64,000 nt of DNA from Plantactinospora endophytica (GTDB lineage Bacteria; Actinomycetota; Actinomycetes; Mycobacteriales; Micromonosporaceae), in contig NZ_BONW01000039.1 of NCBI RefSeq assembly GCF_016862915.1, forward strand, positions 62,001-126,000, read 5' to 3'. Under the pieces are notes generated by a model. The model ran no database searches. It was given only the letters and a program-made list of their open reading frames with translations, and was not told where the DNA came from. Below, one piece after another: positions 17,763 to 25,913 of this stretch (positions are counted from its first letter, which is position 1; each line of letters begins with the position of its first letter). The position numbers and the translations under genes were made by a program.

Positions 17763-18938
17763 TCAGCCGCCGACCGGGTGGGCCCGGACGGCGTCCTCGT
17801 CGGGGGTGCAGCCCCAGCCGGGGCCGGTGGGCAGCAGCAGGTCGCCGTCGACGATCCGGGGTACCTCGGTGAAGACCTCGTCGCGCCACGGCACCCCGTC
17901 GACGTCGTACTCCAGCACGGCGAGGTTCGGCACCACCGCCGCGAGCTGGGCACTCATGCAGGTGAGCAGGTGACCGGCGTAGTTGTGCGGCGCGATGTTC
18001 AGGTCGTACGAGTCGGCCAGCTCGGCGATCCGGACGGCCTCCGGAAAGCCGTTCCAGGCCACGTCCACGATCGGCACGTCCATCGCGCCCGCGTCGAGGA
18101 ACGGCCGGTACGCCCGGGCGCCGTAGAGCGCCTCGCCGGAGGCGATCCGGACCGAGGTGTGCCGGCGGGCGTGCACCAGTGGCAGCGGTGCGAGGGTGTC
18201 CACCTCCAGCCAGGAGAGGTCGGCCGGTTCGAGTGCCCGGGCCAGCCGGCCGATCCCCTCGCCCTTGACGTTGAAGTTGACGTCGAGCAGTACCTCGACG
18301 TCCGGTCCGGCGCCCTCCCGGAAGGCCGCCACGACGTCGACCACGTTCCCGACGAACCCAGGTGTCAGCTCCAGCCCGGGAAAACCCTCGCCACCCCAGG
18401 CGGGCAGCCGGAGCACGATCTGGCTGCCGTCGTACGCCATCAGGTTGGTCTTGAGAGCGCGGAAGCCTCGGGACCGGACCTCCGCGCCCAGTTCCCGGAC
18501 GTCGTCGAGATCGCGCAGCGGGGGCGTGCCGAGCGCCTCGGACATCCGGATCCGGCCCAACCCGCAGTGCGACCAGTAGAGCGGGATCCGGTCCCGCACC
18601 GCACCGCCGAACAGCGCGTGCACCGGTACGTCCAGCGCCCGCGCCGTTACGTCCAGCGCGGCGTTGACGATCGCGCCCACGGCACGCTGGGCCAGCCCGC
18701 CGGCCACCTCCCGGACCGCCGACTGCAACGTCGCCTCCAACAGCCGGATCCGGCGGGGATCCGCGCCGACCACCCGGCGGCCCAGCCGGGCGACGACCTC
18801 GCCGAGCGCGACGCTGCCGAGCTGGTTGTCGGTGTACTCGGCCCAGCCGGTGACACCGGAGTCGGTGGACATCTTCAGGAACGACCAGACCCGTGTGCCG
18901 GCGGCACAGTGCAGGCTCTCCAGTGCGGTGATCCGCAC
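17763..18938 (-). CDS. Enolase-superfamily dehydratase/racemase, copy 3 (K-x-N type)
   Basis: The 391-residue protein has K163-x-N165 (ALKTNLM), metal ligands D219 (LLDVN), E245 (WLEVD) and E269 (ASGEAL), D292 (VDVAWNG) and H318 (APHNYAGH). The K-x-N start of the barrel is known from galactonate-dehydratase-like members. An insert of about 20 residues (around residues 170-192) separates the K motif from the first metal ligand and may shape the active site. It lies between binding protein 2 and enolase 2. A role in sugar-acid-like dehydration is plausible but unproven. Confidence 0.85.
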   Translation of the reverse strand: MRITALESLHCAAGTRVWSFLKMSTDSGVTGWAEYTDNQLGSVALGEVVARLGRRVVGADPRRIRLLEATLQSAVREVAGGLAQRAVGAIVNAALDVTARALDVPVHALFGGAVRDRIPLYWSHCGLGRIRMSEALGTPPLRDLDDVRELGAEVRSRGFRALKTNLMAYDGSQIVLRLPAWGGEGFPGLELTPGFVGNVVDVVAAFREGAGPDVEVLLDVNFNVKGEGIGRLARALEPADLSWLEVDTLAPLPLVHARRHTSVRIASGEALYGARAYRPFLDAGAMDVPIVDVAWNGFPEAVRIAELADSYDLNIAPHNYAGHLLTCMSAQLAAVVPNLAVLEYDVDGVPWRDEVFTEVPRIVDGDLLLPTGPGWGCTPDEDAVRAHPVGG

Positions 18939-18959
18939 GTCTGCGACTCCTCGTCTCGG

Positions 18960-18977
18960 CCCCGAACGGGTTCGGGG
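18960..18977 (-). terminator. Strong hairpin between binding protein 2 and enolase 3
   Basis: CCCCGAAC at 18960-18967 pairs with GTTCGGGG at 18970-18977. It follows the binding-protein stop by a few bases. No U tract is present. It could end part of the transcripts or protect the upstream mRNA, which would give more binding protein than enzyme. Confidence 0.45.
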
Positions 18978-18983
18978 GAGCGG

Positions 18984-20183
18984 TCAGGACCTCGGGGCGT
19001 TCCGGTCGTCGAGCCACCGGGTCGGGTCCGCCCCGCCGCCGAGCAGTCCGGCCGAGACCAGTTCCTGGTAGGTCGAGGTCCACCGCGACGAGTCGGTGGA
19101 GACCGCCGTCTCGATGCCGCCGGCGGTCCAGGTCGCGACGTACGCGTCCAGGGCCGCCCGGGCGACCTCCGGGTTGCCGAACGACGGCACCTTGTACTTC
19201 CCGCTGATCAGCTTGATGGTGTCGGCATAGCCGTCGGCCTTGTCCTCGGAGATGAACCGCACCGCCGACTTGATCGCCCGCAGGTACCGCTGGATCTCGT
19301 CCTGCCGGGCCGGGTCCTTCGCCTGCTCAGTCGAGGTGACGTACGCCTGCGTGCCGGCGGCGGTGTACTGCGACGGGTCGAGCAGCACCGCGTCGTCCGG
19401 ATGGTCGGCCTGCACCTGCAACGCGGTGTCCAGCGAGGTCATGTAGCCGTCGAGACGGCCGTTGAGCACCAGGTTGAAGGTACCGGCGCTGAGCGCGGCC
19501 ACCTGCTGCTTCACGTCGGTCAACTTCATCCCCTGCGAGGCCAGCACCAGCACCAGGATGCCCTCGGTGGTGCCGCCGAGCGCGGACTGGCCGATGGTCT
19601 TCCCGCGCAGGTCGGCGGCGTTGGTGATCGGGTTGCGCTTGCTGGAGATGATCCGGATCGTGGTGCCGCCCTTCTGCACCGCGCCGACGTTGACGATCTG
19701 GGCGTTCTTGTCGGAGATGCTGCGCATGATGTCGGTGTCGCCGGCCCGGGTGAGCAGCCCCTTGCCGGACATCACCGCCGCGACGGCCGGCGGGGTGCCG
19801 TTGATGTACTGGAACTTCACGTCGAGCCCCTCGGCCTTGAAGTAGCCGTTGGTGTCGGCGACGAGTTCCGGGGCGTAGGTCAGGCTCTCCAGCGGCAGCG
19901 TGTTCAGGTAGGTCACCTTCTTCAGCTCACCCGCCGACGATCCCGGCTCCGATCCGCCGCCGCAGGCCGGCAGGGCAAGGCTGGTGGCGAGCACCACGGC
20001 CAGGGCCGCCCGCCCGCCGTACCGGCGCCGCGATCCGGTGTGGCGGGTGGGGGACCCGGTGCTCCCGGAGGAGAATCCGATGTCCTCGGTGGGGGACCCG
20101 GAGTTCTCGGCGGGGGATCCGGTGTTTCCGGCGGGGGACGAGGAGGATCTGGTGTCGCCGGAGAAGATCGACTTCCTGAGCAT
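18984..20183 (-). CDS. ABC transporter solute-binding lipoprotein (NMT1/SsuA-like), copy 2, with long N-terminal extension
   Basis: The 399-residue binding protein is a close paralogue of the one at 14481 (shared EGLDVKFQYING, IVNVGAVQKGG and DGYMTSLDTAL). Its lipobox (LALPACG) lies unusually far in, near residue 75, because about 50 residues of TGSP/NSGSP-type repeats precede the charged and hydrophobic signal region. The start is nevertheless well supported: AGGAG is 6 nt before ATG 20183. Such a long n-region is atypical for export; an internal start cannot be excluded. No transporter gene is adjacent. Confidence 0.86.
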   Translation of the reverse strand: MLRKSIFSGDTRSSSSPAGNTGSPAENSGSPTEDIGFSSGSTGSPTRHTGSRRRYGGRAALAVVLATSLALPACGGGSEPGSSAGELKKVTYLNTLPLESLTYAPELVADTNGYFKAEGLDVKFQYINGTPPAVAAVMSGKGLLTRAGDTDIMRSISDKNAQIVNVGAVQKGGTTIRIISSKRNPITNAADLRGKTIGQSALGGTTEGILVLVLASQGMKLTDVKQQVAALSAGTFNLVLNGRLDGYMTSLDTALQVQADHPDDAVLLDPSQYTAAGTQAYVTSTEQAKDPARQDEIQRYLRAIKSAVRFISEDKADGYADTIKLISGKYKVPSFGNPEVARAALDAYVATWTAGGIETAVSTDSSRWTSTYQELVSAGLLGGGADPTRWLDDRNAPRS

Positions 20184-20627
20184 GGAATCTCCTAGACGGA
20201 TGTCCGGACGCCGGCTCCGCCTACGGCGGCGGTCCGCCGGAAACGCGGCTCCGCGTACGGCGGTGGTCCGCCGGGCGGGCGGTCAGCGGATGTCCGGTGG
20301 CTGAGGGTGGGGTTCGGCCCGAGTCCGATGGTGCTTGTCGAGCACGCTCGCAGTCGCTTCCGACCCCGACAAGGCGCGGTTCCGGTATGCGGCACGCGGT
20401 CGGTTCGCTCGGCAGGGGTCGGGGGTCAGGGTGCCGTCGATCGCGCGACCCGCGATCGGTCTCCGCGTGCCGCGCCGGGCTCGGCGCCAGCATCCGCCAG
20501 CATCCGCCAGCATCCGCCGGTGTTCCGGTGGCAGGGCGCGCTTGACCGTCACCAGGTCGGTTCCGGCGGAATGGTGGCTCGGTGGCCCGGTGTTTCCGTG
20601 TTTTCGGTGTTCCGGCCGCCGGGTGGC
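20184..20627. other. Noncoding gap with short repeats
   Basis: No convincing gene in 444 bp between binding protein 2 and the CoA-transferase. Near 20212-20275 two degenerate copies of a CGGCTCCGCxTACGGCGG unit form potential hairpins. At 20489-20520 the 10-mer GCATCCGCCA is repeated three times. Given the length, binding protein 2 may have its own promoter here, but I see no clear -35/-10 pair. Confidence 0.5.
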
Positions 20628-21410
20628 TCAGGCGCCGGCCACGGATCGGCTGCCGCCGGTGGCCGCCTTGAGCGCCCGCAGCACCGAAAGCTCCGACCCG
20701 GTCGGCGGTTCACCGGTACGCAGATCGTCGGCGACCCGGAGCGGCCAGCCCGTCGCCGCGCTGGCCTGCTCGACCGTGGCGCCCGGATGCAGTTCGGTCA
20801 GCACCAGCTCCTGGGTGGCCGGGTCGGGCCGGAGTACGCCGAGGTCGGTGATCACGACCTGTGGACCGGCTCCGCGCAGCCCGAGCCGCTCCCGGTCGCC
20901 GGAGCCGGTGCCGTACCCGAACGAGGTGACGAAGTCGACCCGCTCGACGAACGAACGCGGACTCTGCCGCATGATGACGATGACCTCGCGGCAGGAGGCG
21001 GCGATCTCGGGTGCCCCGCCGGCACCGGGCAGCCGGACCTTCGGATCGCCGTAGTCGCCGCCGATCGCAGTGGTGTTGATGTTGCCGTACCGGTCGAGTT
21101 GGGCGCCGCCGAGGAATCCGACGTCGATGTTGCCGGGCTGGAGCCAGTAGTTGAAGACCTCCGGCACGCTGACCACCGCGTCGGCGGTGTCGGCGAGGAT
21201 GCCGTCGCCGATCGAGAGGGGCAGCCGGTCCGGCTTGGCGCCGAGGCAACCGGACTCGTAGATGAGTACCAGCCGGGGGGCGTGGGTCGCCCGGGCGAGG
21301 TTCGCGGCCGTGCTCGGCAGGCCGATCCCGACGAAGCAGGCCGTGCCGTCCCGCAGTTGCCGGGCGGCGGCGACGGTCATCATCTCGTCGGCGCTCCACT
21401 CCGCGCTCAT
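20628..21410 (-). CDS. CoA-transferase subunit B (family I, beta)
   Basis: The 260-residue beta subunit of a two-component family I CoA-transferase would transfer CoA between an acyl-CoA and a carboxylic acid. YESGCLGAKP is at the position of the catalytic ExG segment (here YESG with the Glu), followed by VPEVFNYWLQPGNIDVGFLGGAQLD and GGAPEIAASC, characteristic of glutaconate/3-oxoadipate CoA-transferase relatives. AAGGGG precedes the ATG. It follows the alpha-subunit gene by 43 bp. It probably activates an acid product of the cluster for thiolytic breakdown. Confidence 0.88.
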   Translation of the reverse strand: MSAEWSADEMMTVAAARQLRDGTACFVGIGLPSTAANLARATHAPRLVLIYESGCLGAKPDRLPLSIGDGILADTADAVVSVPEVFNYWLQPGNIDVGFLGGAQLDRYGNINTTAIGGDYGDPKVRLPGAGGAPEIAASCREVIVIMRQSPRSFVERVDFVTSFGYGTGSGDRERLGLRGAGPQVVITDLGVLRPDPATQELVLTELHPGATVEQASAATGWPLRVADDLRTGEPPTGSELSVLRALKAATGGSRSVAGA

Positions 21411-21453
21411 CGCCGCCCCTTCCCGGGCCGATCGTTGCGTTCGCCGCGCTCGC

Positions 21454-22272
21454 TCATGCGTTCCTCCGGGCGTCGAGGACGTGCTTGTGCATCCAGGCGG
21501 TGAAGCTGTCCCGGTCGCGGCTGATCGCGTCCCATGCCTGGTAGAAATCGTTGTCGCGGACGGAGTAGCCCTGTGCGTAGGACGGGTGCGAGCCGCCGGG
21601 GGCGAGCGCGACGGCGCTGACGGCCCAGGTCGGCAGGACCACCTGGGTGGGCATCGGCTCCAGGGTGTCGACGATCTCCTCGACGGTGACCAGTGACCGC
21701 CTGGCGGCGAGCACCGCCTCCTTCTGCACGCCGGTGATGCCCCACATCTGCACGTTGCCGGCCCGGTCGGCGCGCTGGGCGTGCACGATCGCGACGTCCG
21801 GGTTCAGCGCCGGCACGGCGGTCAGTACCTCGCCGGTGAACGGGCAGGTGATCGGCTTGATGGTGTCGGTGTGCCGGGGCAGGTCGGTGCCGGTGTAGCC
21901 GCGCAAGACCGCGAACGGCAGCCCGGACGCCCCGGCCACGTACCGGTTCGCCATTCCGGCGTGGCTGTGTTCCTCGATCTCCAGCGGGGCGGGCCAGCCC
22001 CGCTCCACCGCGTCCCGGAACCGGTGCAGCGAACCGACGCCCGGGTTGCCGCCCCAGGAGAAGACCAGCCGGCGGGCGCAGCCCATCCCGATGAGCTGGT
22101 CGTAGATGACGTCAGGGGTCATCCGGACCAGTTCGAGGTCGCGCCGCCGCTGCCGGACGATCTCGTGGCCGGCGGCGAACGGAATCAGGTGGGTGAATCC
22201 CTCCAACGCCACGGTGTCCCCGTCGTTGACCAGTTCGGCCACACCCTCGGCCAACGAGACGATCTCAGCCAT
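21454..22272 (-). CDS. CoA-transferase subunit A (family I, alpha)
   Basis: The 272-residue alpha subunit shows the CoA-binding region VNDGDTVALEGFTHLIPFAAGHE, then SWGGNPGVGSL, and a central EEHSHAGMANRYVAGASGLPF. It pairs with the beta subunit immediately downstream. The frame is open to 22416, but ATG 22272 with a purine-rich stretch (GGAGACTGGGGA) fits the family N-terminus. A dense set of inverted repeats lies 65-100 bp upstream, so this gene may head its own regulated unit although the SDR gene is only 174 bp away. Confidence 0.88.
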   Translation of the reverse strand: MAEIVSLAEGVAELVNDGDTVALEGFTHLIPFAAGHEIVRQRRRDLELVRMTPDVIYDQLIGMGCARRLVFSWGGNPGVGSLHRFRDAVERGWPAPLEIEEHSHAGMANRYVAGASGLPFAVLRGYTGTDLPRHTDTIKPITCPFTGEVLTAVPALNPDVAIVHAQRADRAGNVQMWGITGVQKEAVLAARRSLVTVEEIVDTLEPMPTQVVLPTWAVSAVALAPGGSHPSYAQGYSVRDNDFYQAWDAISRDRDSFTAWMHKHVLDARRNA

Positions 22273-22336
22273 CCGTCCCCAGTCTCCTGATCGCGCGTCG
22301 TCGCCCTGCCGAGCGGTGACGGCCGACGGGCGCAGT

Positions 22337-22372
22337 CGTTCGTTTTGCGTACGCCTGTTCTTAGAACGAACG
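22337..22372. promoter_or_regulatory. Nested inverted repeats before the CoA-transferase, candidate operator
   Basis: CGTTCGT (22337-22343) and ACGAACG (22366-22372) form an inverted pair. Between them lie the 8-bp palindrome GCGTACGC (22347-22354) and GTTCT-T-AGAAC (22357-22367). The AT content is higher than in the surroundings, as in a regulated promoter. The regulator is unknown. Confidence 0.5.
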
Positions 22373-22446
22373 TAGCGTGACCCGTCCGGCCCCGTCAACG
22401 CCGCCGGCACGGCCACGGGATTTTCGCCGCCGCCGTGGCCGTGCCG

Positions 22447-23292
22447 TCAGATCGTGTGGGAGAGCGCGAGCGCGCCACCGTCGACCGGGAACACCGCGCC
22501 GGTCATGAAGCTCGACGCGGGCGAGGCCAGCAGCAGCGCAAGGCCCTTGATCTCCTCCGGATCCGCCATCCGGCCCAGCGGGATCGTCCGGGCCCAGGTC
22601 GCCTCCGCCTCGGCGGACCGGGGCCGCTTGCCGCCGATGTTGGTGCGGAACGGGCCGGGCGCGATGGCGTTCACCCGGATCTGGTCCGGGGCCAGGTCCA
22701 GCGCGGCCTGCCGAACCACGTTGACGATCGCGGCCTTGGAGGCGACGTACGGGTAGCCGACCATCGGGTCCGCGCGCAGCCCGGCGGTGGACGCCGTGAC
22801 GACGATGCGCCCGGAGCGCCGGGGGCGCATCACCGCGGCGGCGGCCCGCATCGTGTTCAACGCGCCGGTGAGGTTGACCCCGATCACCCGCTCCCAGTCG
22901 TCGAGCTGGACCCGTTCCAGTCGCCGGGACTCGTCGTCGGTACGCGGTGCCCCCGCGATGCCCGCGTTCACGAAGGCGACGTCGAGGCCGCCGAACCGGG
23001 CGGTCGCCGCCTCGACCGTCGCCCGCACCGCCGAGGCGTCCGCCACGTCGCAGAGCGCGTGCTCCACCGTGCCGCTCCGGCCGGCGAGCCGGTCGGCGAG
23101 TTCCCGTAGCGGGTCGGCATCCCGGTCGACCAGGGTGACCACCGCGCCCGCGTCGACCATCGCCTCGGCGATGGCCTGACCGAGCCCGCTGGCTGCCCCG
23201 GTGACCAGGACGTGTCGGTCCCGGATGTCGAAAACCCGCCCGAGGTACGCCTCCCGGCCGTTCGTCCCGGTCGCGTCGTCGTGTGCTGTCAC
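22447..23292 (-). CDS. SDR-family oxidoreductase 1
   Basis: The 281-residue short-chain dehydrogenase has the cofactor motif TGAASGLG, NAGIAG, the catalytic Ser in VVTASTAGL, YxxxK as YVASK, and the usual PGPFRTN and SSFMTGAVFPVDGG end. It starts at GTG 23292, which has GAGGAG 6 nt upstream; the longer open frame to 23616 is rejected. It is the first gene of the minus-strand unit leading to the CoA-transferase. The substrate is unknown; relatives oxidise secondary alcohols of sugars, steroids or hydroxyacids. Confidence 0.9.
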   Translation of the reverse strand: MTAHDDATGTNGREAYLGRVFDIRDRHVLVTGAASGLGQAIAEAMVDAGAVVTLVDRDADPLRELADRLAGRSGTVEHALCDVADASAVRATVEAATARFGGLDVAFVNAGIAGAPRTDDESRRLERVQLDDWERVIGVNLTGALNTMRAAAAVMRPRRSGRIVVTASTAGLRADPMVGYPYVASKAAIVNVVRQAALDLAPDQIRVNAIAPGPFRTNIGGKRPRSAEAEATWARTIPLGRMADPEEIKGLALLLASPASSFMTGAVFPVDGGALALSHTI

Positions 23293-23308
23293 GGCTGGCT
23301 CCTCACTC

Positions 23309-23325
23309 GATTTCCTGCTGAAATC
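23309..23325. promoter_or_regulatory. 6-N5-6 inverted repeat before SDR 1, candidate operator
   Basis: GATTTC-CTGCT-GAAATC is a perfect inverted repeat ending 17 bp upstream of the GTG start of the SDR gene, just outside its ribosome-binding site. It has the same arm and spacer lengths as the sites at 15699, 23776 and 41370, although the arm sequence differs. Confidence 0.5.
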
Positions 23326-23775
23326 CCGCTGTTCCGTCGGGTGGCTGACCGAACCCGTTCGACGACCGGGAAGCGCGCACGCCGGGGTGGACGTCGCGCC
23401 GGACGCGCTCGCGGCTGGCCTCGGTGTTCGGCCGATCCTGCGAACGCCTGTCCGGGGCGCCCCGGGCAGGCCGCGCGGTCGCCGGTACGTCGGTAGGCGA
23501 CGGCCGACCGGGGCGCGGGCGCACCGTACCTCCGCCGACCCGGATCCGAACAGGTCTGGCGCTCCGGACGAGTCGACCTTGGGTGTCGAGCCATCGACGG
23601 AGATGGTGTAGATCAACGCGGTGTGAGCGGAGCGTGACCGGTGCGTGGCCTACTCGGATGTTCGGTCAGCCCAGGGGATGGCCAGATGAACCGTTGACGG
23701 CATGTCGTGACGCGGATAACGTCCGTAACACGTCCGATACGAGCACAGTCGTTCGGATGCCGCACAAGTGGGTTT

Positions 23776-23792
23776 GGTGACGGTCGGTCACC
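23776..23792. promoter_or_regulatory. 6-N5-6 inverted repeat before binding protein 3, candidate operator
   Basis: GGTGAC-GGTCG-GTCACC is a perfect inverted repeat about 80 bp before the start of the plus-strand operon. It may bind one of the cluster's IclR regulators or another dimeric regulator. Confidence 0.5.
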
Positions 23793-23872
23793 TCGGGGCC
23801 GAGCGTACTCGTCCCGGCCGTAGTCGGCCGGAGCGCTTTGCGTGATATCAGGGCTACTCAATAGGAGACGGC

Positions 23873-24964
23873 ATGACCAGTTCGGTTGACGAGACCCGGG
23901 GGACCCCGTTCGGTCTCCGGACCCGACGCGGATTCCTCGGTGCGGTGGCCCTGGGCGTCGGGGCGACGGTGCTCTCCGCCTGCGGGGACGACTCTGCGGG
24001 TGCGGGCGGCGACGGCGACGGCGGTACGACCGACGTCACCTTCCTCAGCATCATCCCGGTGGCCAGCATTTCGATGTCGCCGGAACTGCTCGCGGACACC
24101 GGTGGGCACTTCAAGAAGCACGGCCTGAACGTCAAGCTCCAGGTGACGCAGGGCTCGCCGCCGGCGATCCAGACGGTGCTGGCCGGGTCCGCCCTGATCA
24201 CCAAGATCGGTGACATCGAGACGATCACCGCGATCTCGGACAAGAACGCGCCGTTGGTGAACCTGGGCGGGGTGGAGAAGCAGGGCCTGCTGCGCTTCAT
24301 GTCGAGCAAGCGGAAGCCGTTGGAGAAGCCGGAGGACTTCCGGGGCGTGACGATGGGTCTGCCGTCGACTGGTGGTACGAGCGAGAAGACCCTGGATCTG
24401 GTGCTGGCTTCGGCGGGTATTCCGAAGGATTCGGTGAAGCGGCAGGTGGTGGGGCTGGCGCCGGGCGTCTTCGAGTTGGTGAAGTCGGGGCGGATCGACG
24501 GGTACATCGTCTCGTTGGACACCTCGCTGTCGGTGCTCGCCCAGCAGCCCGACGCGGTGGCGTTCGCGCCAAGCTCGGTGGTCTCGGCGGGCGTGCAGCT
24601 CTACGCGACCTCGAAGCAGCAGAGCGAGGACCCCGGCAAGCAGGACCAGATCCGGCGATTCCTCCAGGCGATCGCCGACGCGATCAGGTTCATGGTCGAC
24701 GACGAGAAGAACGGCTTCAAGGAGACGATGCGGCTGATCGGGACGAAGTACGACGTCCCGTCGTTCAAGGACCAGGCGGTCGCGGTGGAGGCGCTGAAGC
24801 TCTTCGTGAAGTCGTGGACCGTGGACGGACCGGACAAGGTCGTCCAGACGAACGCCCAGAGTTGGCAGGCCACCTACGACCTGATGGTGAAGTCGCAGCT
24901 CGTGGCCGGCGGGAAGGACCCGTCGGCATGGATGACCGACAAGTTCGCTCCCACCGCGGCCTGA
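23873..24964 (+). CDS. ABC transporter solute-binding lipoprotein (NMT1/SsuA-like), copy 3, Tat-type signal
   Basis: The 363-residue protein begins with a twin-arginine signal (RTRRGFLGAV) and a lipobox LSACG, which predicts Tat export and lipidation. The mature part is again an NMT1/SsuA fold with the family core RIDGYIVSLDTSLSV. TAGGAG sits 5 nt before ATG 23873. It is the only one of the three binding proteins encoded beside an ABC ATPase and permease, so it is the cognate receptor of that importer. Shared sequence suggests that copies 1 and 2 deliver related ligands to the same membrane complex. Confidence 0.9.
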   Translation: MTSSVDETRGTPFGLRTRRGFLGAVALGVGATVLSACGDDSAGAGGDGDGGTTDVTFLSIIPVASISMSPELLADTGGHFKKHGLNVKLQVTQGSPPAIQTVLAGSALITKIGDIETITAISDKNAPLVNLGGVEKQGLLRFMSSKRKPLEKPEDFRGVTMGLPSTGGTSEKTLDLVLASAGIPKDSVKRQVVGLAPGVFELVKSGRIDGYIVSLDTSLSVLAQQPDAVAFAPSSVVSAGVQLYATSKQQSEDPGKQDQIRRFLQAIADAIRFMVDDEKNGFKETMRLIGTKYDVPSFKDQAVAVEALKLFVKSWTVDGPDKVVQTNAQSWQATYDLMVKSQLVAGGKDPSAWMTDKFAPTAA

Positions 24965-25052
24965 CGGCCCAGCGGACCGCCGCGCACGTCGGCAGGCGGT
25001 ACTCCGACCCATTCCGCCACCCATCGGTGGCCGGCGATACATCCAGGGATCG

Positions 25053-25913
25053 ATGAAGATGACACAGAAGGCAACGGTGCAGGACGGTACCGACGATACG
25101 GCGGTCGTGGATCCGTCGCGGTCGGGGCTGGGGCCGGTGGAGCTTGAGCTTGCCGGAGTGAACAAGGTTTATCAGGCGCGACGCGGTCGGGTCGAGGCGT
25201 TGTCTGATGTGAATCTGTCGATCCGGCGGGGTGAGTTCATTTCGTTGGTGGGTCGGTCGGGCTGTGGCAAGACGACGTTGTTGCGGATTCTGTCGGGGTT
25301 GTTGCCGCCGTCGTCGGGATCGGTGACGGCGAACGGGCAGTCGATCTGGCGGGGTTCGGCGCGAAACGACGAGGCGTTGCAGCAGGTCGGTCTGGTGTTC
25401 CAGGAGGCGAACCTCTTCCCGTGGTTCAACATCAGCGACAATATTTCGTTGCCGTTGAAGTTGCGGGGAGTGGACCGGAAGGCGCGGGCGGCGCGGGCCG
25501 AGGAGCTGTGTGAGCTGGTCGGGCTGCGGGGGTTCGAAGGGGCGTATCCGCGGGAGTTGTCCGGGGGTATGCGGCAGCGGGCGGCGATCGCGCGGGCGTT
25601 GAGTTCGCGGCCGTCGATCCTGTTGATGGACGAGCCGTTCGGTGCCCTGGACGCGTTGACGCGGGACAAGATGAACCTCGAGTTGCAGTCGATCCATGCG
25701 GCGACGGGGGCGACCGTCGTGTTCGTGACGCACTCGATTTCGGAGGCGGTGTTCCTGGCGGACCGGGTGGTGTTGTTGACGCCACGGCCGGGTCGGATCC
25801 GGTCGGTGACACCGGTGTCGTTGGCGCGACCGAGGTCGGCGGACACGGAGGCGTCGGTGGAGTTCCAGCAGATCGTGCGGGGGCTGCGGGTGGAACTGGA
25901 TGAGGAGTCCTGA
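25053..25913 (+). CDS. ABC transporter ATP-binding protein (SsuB/TauB-like)
   Basis: The 286-residue ATPase has Walker A GRSGCGKTT, a Q-loop VFQEANLFPW, signature LSGGMRQRAAIARAL, Walker B ILLMDEPFGALD and the switch His in VTHSISEAV. This pattern belongs to nitrate/sulfonate/taurine-type importers. ATG 25053 and ATG 25059 are both possible. Its stop overlaps the permease start (TGATG). Codon use is unlike the neighbours: many Leu codons are TTG and many Val codons GTG, whereas surrounding genes mostly use CTG/CTC and GTC. Confidence 0.93.
   Translation: MKMTQKATVQDGTDDTAVVDPSRSGLGPVELELAGVNKVYQARRGRVEALSDVNLSIRRGEFISLVGRSGCGKTTLLRILSGLLPPSSGSVTANGQSIWRGSARNDEALQQVGLVFQEANLFPWFNISDNISLPLKLRGVDRKARAARAEELCELVGLRGFEGAYPRELSGGMRQRAAIARALSSRPSILLMDEPFGALDALTRDKMNLELQSIHAATGATVVFVTHSISEAVFLADRVVLLTPRPGRIRSVTPVSLARPRSADTEASVEFQQIVRGLRVELDEES

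Larger units (their letters stand above)
23293..23872. other. 580-bp divergent regulatory region
   Basis: No gene is supported between the divergent SDR and binding-protein-3 genes. The region contains two 6-N5-6 inverted repeats (listed separately) and two direct copies of ACGTCCG at 23719-23725 and 23730-23736, 11 bp apart, or one helical turn, as expected for an activator or regulator dimer. A GATATC palindrome lies at 23844-23849. Clear -35/-10 boxes could not be fixed. Confidence 0.5.
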
